DNA of 9,255 nt. It comes from an uncultured Sphingomonadaceae bacterium. Its GTDB lineage: Bacteria > Pseudomonadota > Alphaproteobacteria > Sphingomonadales > Sphingomonadaceae. The notes below the pieces were generated by a model. It made no database searches. It worked only from the letters and a program-made list of their open reading frames with translations, and was not told the DNA's origin. The translations under genes and the position numbers were made by a program. Positions 5,427-9,255 of this stretch are shown here, one piece after another. Within the stretch, counting starts at the first letter, position 1. Each line of letters begins with the position of its first letter. The DNA lies in NCBI GenBank assembly GCA_938003725.1, contig CALKXX010000131.1, forward strand, positions 1-9,255, given 5' to 3'.

Positions 5427-8406
5427 ATCTACTAGCCCTTCAATCTATAACATCGCGGCCCATGGGGGTTTCGCTGATGCACTGGCGCAGGGTTTAATTG
5501 ACCGTCATAACGATGGCGCATTTGGATTGGCGCGCGGATTGATCATTCTCCCAAATAACCGTGCGCGCCGTGCGGTCCATGACGCTTTCGTCAGGTTAAG
5601 CGAGAATGGCATTTTGCTCCCACAATTGGCAGTTATCGGGGATCTTGACTTAGATGAAGCCGTCGGTCTGGCGCTCGATAATGGAGAACTTGGTCTAGAT
5701 ATCCCCCCTGCGATAGATCAGTTTGACCGCTTGTTGATGCTTGCGCGCTTGATTGAGATAGAGCGACAGAGACGAAAAGATCCGATTCTTTCCAAAGATG
5801 CCGTGGCACTAGCACGCGAATTTGCAAGAACAATGGACCAGTTGACCGTTGAAGAGATCGGACTGAATGACCTGATCGAAATGGAGGTCGAGCCGCAGCT
5901 ATCATCGCATTGGCAGGCTTCTCTTGCGTTTTTTCGGGTGATTGCAGAACAATGGAATGCCCGGCTATCCGATTTGAACCGGATAGATGAAGCTAATCGT
6001 CGCAATGCACTTTTTGATAATATTGCATTGCATTGGAAAAAGACGCCTCCCAGCCAATTTGTGGTTGCTGCTGGCGTGACAACTTCGGCTCCGGCAGTCG
6101 CCCGGCTTTTGAAGGTGATCGCCATGATCCCCTCGGGGACGGTCGTTATGCCGGACCTTGATCTGATCATGCCTGATGAAGAGTGGGACCTGTTAGGACC
6201 ATTTAAGCCAGATCCCGATACTGGTCGTTCAAGGCGTGCTCAGGAAACTCACCCGCAATACCATATGAAGCTGCTTCTTGATCGAATGTCGATCGCGCGG
6301 AGCGAAGTGTTACGGTGGCCGCGGACAGGCGAGAGCGGTGCTGCGGCCAAGCGCAGCCGTGCGTTGAGCAACGCCTTTGCAATTCCAAAACTAACCTCGC
6401 GATGGCAATCGTTGAAACCTGAGGAACGAAGCCTCTCAGGGGTCCAAACGATCGAAGCGCGGCATAGTGCAGAAGAAGCACAAATTGTTGCGATGCTGGC
6501 GCGCGAAGCGCTCGAAGAACCACAAAAGCGGGTGTCAATCATAACCCCAGACAGGTCTTTGGCAGACCGTATCGCAGCGCATCTTGCGCGTTGGAAAATA
6601 CAGGCGAATGATACCGCCGGTAAACCTCTGTCAAAAATGCCAGAAGGTGTTTTCTTTCTGAACTTGCTGTCGGCCGTCGCGAACGGTTTCCCGCCGGCCA
6701 CTTTTCTGGCGTTGTTGAAACATCCGCTAGTGCGGTCCGGCGAACAGCGATTGGATTGGCTGGAAAACGTCCGTTCTCTGGACTTACTGATGCGCGGACC
6801 ACGATCCACACCCGGCCTTCGCGGCATAGATTCGGTGTTGGCGGCCGACAATCATAGGACTGCAACACAAAGAGAAAGGCTTCGCCCCTGGTGGAGGTCG
6901 ACGCGTGAAATCTTTGAACCAATTGAGTTATTGCTGAGTAGCGCTGCAACTTGGCCTGACATCATTGCGAGCGTTAGAAATTTAGCCGAGGAACTTACCG
7001 GTGGCGCAATCTGGTCGGGACCGGCGGGGCGTGAATTGGCAAACTTTCTTGGCGAGCTAGAAGCGAGGGCGGAGATTGGACCTGCCGATATCACAGCAGA
7101 TGAGTTAGAAGGTTATTTTGAGATATTTCTGACCCAAATTTCCGTTCGCCCTGCCTATGGAGGGCATCCGCGCATTGCGATCTATGGGTTGTTGGAAGCC
7201 AGGTTACAGCAAGCTGAACTCGTCATTTGTTGCGGGCTAAACGAGGGCAGCTGGCCGCAGCCTATTACCCCTGACCCTTGGTTAGCGCCAATGGTACGTA
7301 AATCACTCGGTTTACCGGCACAGGAAAGACAAATTGGCTTGTCTGCACATGATCTGGTTGGCGCTATGGGTGCCAAAAACGTAATACTCACCAGAGCAAG
7401 GCGTGACGGCTCCGGTCCTTCAATCGCTTCTCGTTTTTTACTTCGGCTAAGGGCAATGTGCGGGAGCAACCTGAAAGAGCATATCTTGGCTAGAGGTTGG
7501 GCATCACAGATTGATCGCCCGACAAAAGTCATAAGGATTGATCGACCTGCGGTGGTCCCCAGCGCAGATCAGCGAAATGTATCACTTTCTGTAACGAACA
7601 TAGATCGGCTTGTTGCCGACCCTTTTGCTTTTTATGCCTACCGAATATTAGGGTTATTCGCATTGGACATGATTGACGCAGAGCCAAATGCATCGTGGCG
7701 CGGTATTGTTGTCCATGACATATTGGAAAAGTGGGGCAAAGAAGATGGATATGACCCTGACGCTCTCAAACGCCGTGCTGTGAATTTTCTTGGCGATCGT
7801 TCTTCACATCCGTTGATGCGCACATTGTGGGCACCGCGATTAACCCAAGGGTTAGAATGGATCGCCGATTCCGTGGCATCGAACCGCCAAGAGTTAAGAG
7901 AACCACAAAGATCAGAAATCAGTGGTAGCGCAGAAATTGCCGGGGTCAAACTTTCGGGGATTGCCGACCGAATTGATCGAATGTCCGATGGCACGTTGGC
8001 TATTGTCGATTATAAAACCGGTGGACCGCCTAGCAATCGGGCAGTTAAGGAAGGCTTTAACCTTCAATTGGGATTACTCGGGGCCATAGCTGAACATGGG
8101 GGCTTTAAGGGGCTTTCAGGTGAAGTGACAGGGTTTGAATATTGGTCATTGGCAAAGAAAAATGATGAATTTGGCTTCGTGCAAAGTCCAACCAAAGGCC
8201 GTGGCGACAACATTGTTGCTACTGACGCAATGGTTGATCATGCGATCGGGCATTTGAACGAGGCGATCGACAAATATATTCTGGGTGACGAACCGATGGT
8301 AGCGAAACTGCATCCGGAATATGCGATTTATGCAGATTATGACCAACTGATGCGTCTCGAAGAGTGGTATGGTCGCGATGACCAGATAGGCAGTGAAGAT
8401 GTCTAG
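5419..8406 (+). CDS. addB: Double-strand break repair protein AddB (alphaproteobacterial type)
   Basis: A 995-residue subunit of the AddAB helicase-nuclease, which resects double-strand DNA ends and prepares them for RecA. The N-terminal two thirds resembles a UvrD-type helicase fold but shows no Walker A motif; IILPNNRARRA (42-52) stands where an active P-loop might be expected. The C-terminal part is a PD-(D/E)XK nuclease: VVHDILEKW (764-772, His766), GIADRID (847-853, Asp850), VDYKTG (863-868, Asp864 and Lys866), then Gln883. There is no cysteine after residue 681, so the four-cysteine iron-sulfur staple that frames the Bacillus AddB nuclease is absent; VADPFAFYA (732-740) lies where one of those cysteines would be. 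Start is GTG, overlapping murU by 8 bases, with a weak ribosome site; the N-terminus (SIYNIAAHGGFADAL) looks like other alphaproteobacterial AddB proteins. addA follows with an 8-base overlap. Confidence 0.93.
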   Translation: MVRSTSPSIYNIAAHGGFADALAQGLIDRHNDGAFGLARGLIILPNNRARRAVHDAFVRLSENGILLPQLAVIGDLDLDEAVGLALDNGELGLDIPPAIDQFDRLLMLARLIEIERQRRKDPILSKDAVALAREFARTMDQLTVEEIGLNDLIEMEVEPQLSSHWQASLAFFRVIAEQWNARLSDLNRIDEANRRNALFDNIALHWKKTPPSQFVVAAGVTTSAPAVARLLKVIAMIPSGTVVMPDLDLIMPDEEWDLLGPFKPDPDTGRSRRAQETHPQYHMKLLLDRMSIARSEVLRWPRTGESGAAAKRSRALSNAFAIPKLTSRWQSLKPEERSLSGVQTIEARHSAEEAQIVAMLAREALEEPQKRVSIITPDRSLADRIAAHLARWKIQANDTAGKPLSKMPEGVFFLNLLSAVANGFPPATFLALLKHPLVRSGEQRLDWLENVRSLDLLMRGPRSTPGLRGIDSVLAADNHRTATQRERLRPWWRSTREIFEPIELLLSSAATWPDIIASVRNLAEELTGGAIWSGPAGRELANFLGELEARAEIGPADITADELEGYFEIFLTQISVRPAYGGHPRIAIYGLLEARLQQAELVICCGLNEGSWPQPITPDPWLAPMVRKSLGLPAQERQIGLSAHDLVGAMGAKNVILTRARRDGSGPSIASRFLLRLRAMCGSNLKEHILARGWASQIDRPTKVIRIDRPAVVPSADQRNVSLSVTNIDRLVADPFAFYAYRILGLFALDMIDAEPNASWRGIVVHDILEKWGKEDGYDPDALKRRAVNFLGDRSSHPLMRTLWAPRLTQGLEWIADSVASNRQELREPQRSEISGSAEIAGVKLSGIADRIDRMSDGTLAIVDYKTGGPPSNRAVKEGFNLQLGLLGAIAEHGGFKGLSGEVTGFEYWSLAKKNDEFGFVQSPTKGRGDNIVATDAMVDHAIGHLNEAIDKYILGDEPMVAKLHPEYAIYADYDQLMRLEEWYGRDDQIGSEDV

Positions 8407-9255
8407 CGATAGCGCCAGTCTGTTCACCCTTGCCGACAAACAGGCTGACGCCGTGGTGCCAGAGAACAATATCTGGCTAAGCGCATCGGCAGGCACCGGG
8501 AAAACACAGGTTCTTACAGCGCGCGTATTTCGGTTGTTGCTCCGCGAAAATGTCAATCCGGAGCATATTCTCTGCCTGACCTTTACCAAGGCTGGTGCTG
8601 CAGAGATGGCCGAACGTATTCACCGGCAACTTGCTGCTTGGGTACGCATGGAGGATACAAAATTGGCCGTTGATCTGGAGGCAATTGGTGCATCCACTGG
8701 CCCAGAGGTCAGAGAGCGCGCACGCACCTTGTTTGCCAGCGTTCTGGACGCACGCGGCGGCGGTTTGCGGATCATGACCATTCATAGCTTCTGTCAAACT
8801 TTGCTAGCGAGTTTTCCGGAAGAGTCTGGCGTATCGTCATTTTTTAAGCCCATAGAAGAGCGCGATCAGAAAATATTGGCGCGCGAAGTTCTAGGCGACC
8901 TTTTAATCGCCGAAGAGGCAGACGGGCGTACCGACGTTATATCCGCGATCCAGGCGCTAAGTGTCCGTATGGGAGAGGAAGAAGCAGAAAACTACTTGAT
9001 GAGGTGCGCCTCTAAGGCTGATGCAATGGAGCGCCTTCCCAGTGGTGTTCTGCCATTTGTACGTAGGTTGCTGGATTTGCCGATCGACGGAACGGCGGAG
9101 GAATGGCTTCAAGAGAAATGTAGCGACGAAACTTTTGAACTGGGCGCGCTGAGAAATATGGTCCCGGCGCTGAACCAATGGAAAACAAAGACTGCAAACG
9201 GGCATATTGAATTGATCGAGCAGTGGGTCAGTGCCAACCCGCAGCAGCGCGCTGA
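8399..9255 (+). CDS. addA: Double-strand break repair helicase AddA, N-terminal 285 residues (3' part beyond window)
   Basis: The 5' end of the AddA gene, open to the right edge. AddA is the motor subunit of AddAB: a superfamily 1A (UvrD-like) ATP-driven 3'-5' helicase that in full length also ends in a RecB-type nuclease domain, not visible here. Seen in order: Q motif LADKQADAV (11-19, Gln15), Walker A ASAGTGKT (29-36, Lys35), motif Ia region LTFTKAGAAEMAERI (60-74), and TIHSFCQ (127-133), which is characteristic of the RecB/AddA branch. The DExx and later motifs lie further on or outside. The ATG at 8399 is inside the last codons of addB, overlapping by 8 bases, so the two subunits are probably translated in a coupled way, as fits a 1:1 complex. 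No stop or frameshift is seen up to the edge. Confidence 0.93.
   Translation, partial: MSSDSASLFTLADKQADAVVPENNIWLSASAGTGKTQVLTARVFRLLLRENVNPEHILCLTFTKAGAAEMAERIHRQLAAWVRMEDTKLAVDLEAIGASTGPEVRERARTLFASVLDARGGGLRIMTIHSFCQTLLASFPEESGVSSFFKPIEERDQKILAREVLGDLLIAEEADGRTDVISAIQALSVRMGEEEAENYLMRCASKADAMERLPSGVLPFVRRLLDLPIDGTAEEWLQEKCSDETFELGALRNMVPALNQWKTKTANGHIELIEQWVSANPQQRA

Noticed and set aside
5718..6851. Long minus-strand open frames inside addB (150 and 200 codons)
   Set aside because: They are antisense to a gene with clear AddB identity, show no recognisable domain, and have typical composition of shadow frames.
1..9255. A novel defence or mobile system, CRISPR array, tRNA or attachment site
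   Set aside because: All substantial stretches are explained by conserved chromosomal genes. I saw no direct repeats, integrase, transposase, toxin-antitoxin pair or RNA-gene-like folding. AddA and AddB are the standard repair pair, not a defence island.

Overview
The window reads as chromosomal DNA of an alphaproteobacterium, most likely a member of the Sphingomonadales with moderate GC. This is inferred from protein style and gene order (divL-tsaE-amgK-murU-addB-addA), and the genus cannot be fixed from sequence alone. The window is almost entirely coding. I see no RNA gene, insertion sequence, CRISPR array, phage gene or long repeat.

Left part, minus strand (1-825). The window opens inside the 5' end of a PA0069/Rv2578c-type radical SAM gene, cut just before its iron-sulfur cysteine motif. 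Between it and the upstream gene moaB (molybdenum cofactor synthesis) is a perfect alphaproteobacterial LexA operator, GTTC-N7-GTTC. The radical SAM gene is therefore probably under SOS control. A 113-base divergent intergenic region (826-938) then separates moaB from the plus-strand operon. It holds a TATAAT box and a strong ribosome binding site for moaB.

Plus strand (939 to the right edge). Six genes follow, each overlapping the next by 4 to 16 bases, so they very probably form one translationally coupled transcription unit. The first is a membrane-anchored multi-PAS histidine-kinase-like protein whose phosphoacceptor histidine is a tyrosine, the hallmark of the cell-cycle regulator DivL. 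It is followed by TsaE (the ATPase of tRNA t6A synthesis), AmgK and MurU (cell-wall sugar recycling to UDP-MurNAc), and AddB and AddA (double-strand-break processing helicase-nuclease, AddA cut by the window edge).

The gene set is largely housekeeping, and I did not find a convincing undescribed system. The points most worth a second look are the LexA box in front of the radical SAM gene, the Tyr-for-His substitution in the kinase, and the tight coupling of cell-cycle, tRNA-modification, peptidoglycan-recycling and DNA-repair genes.
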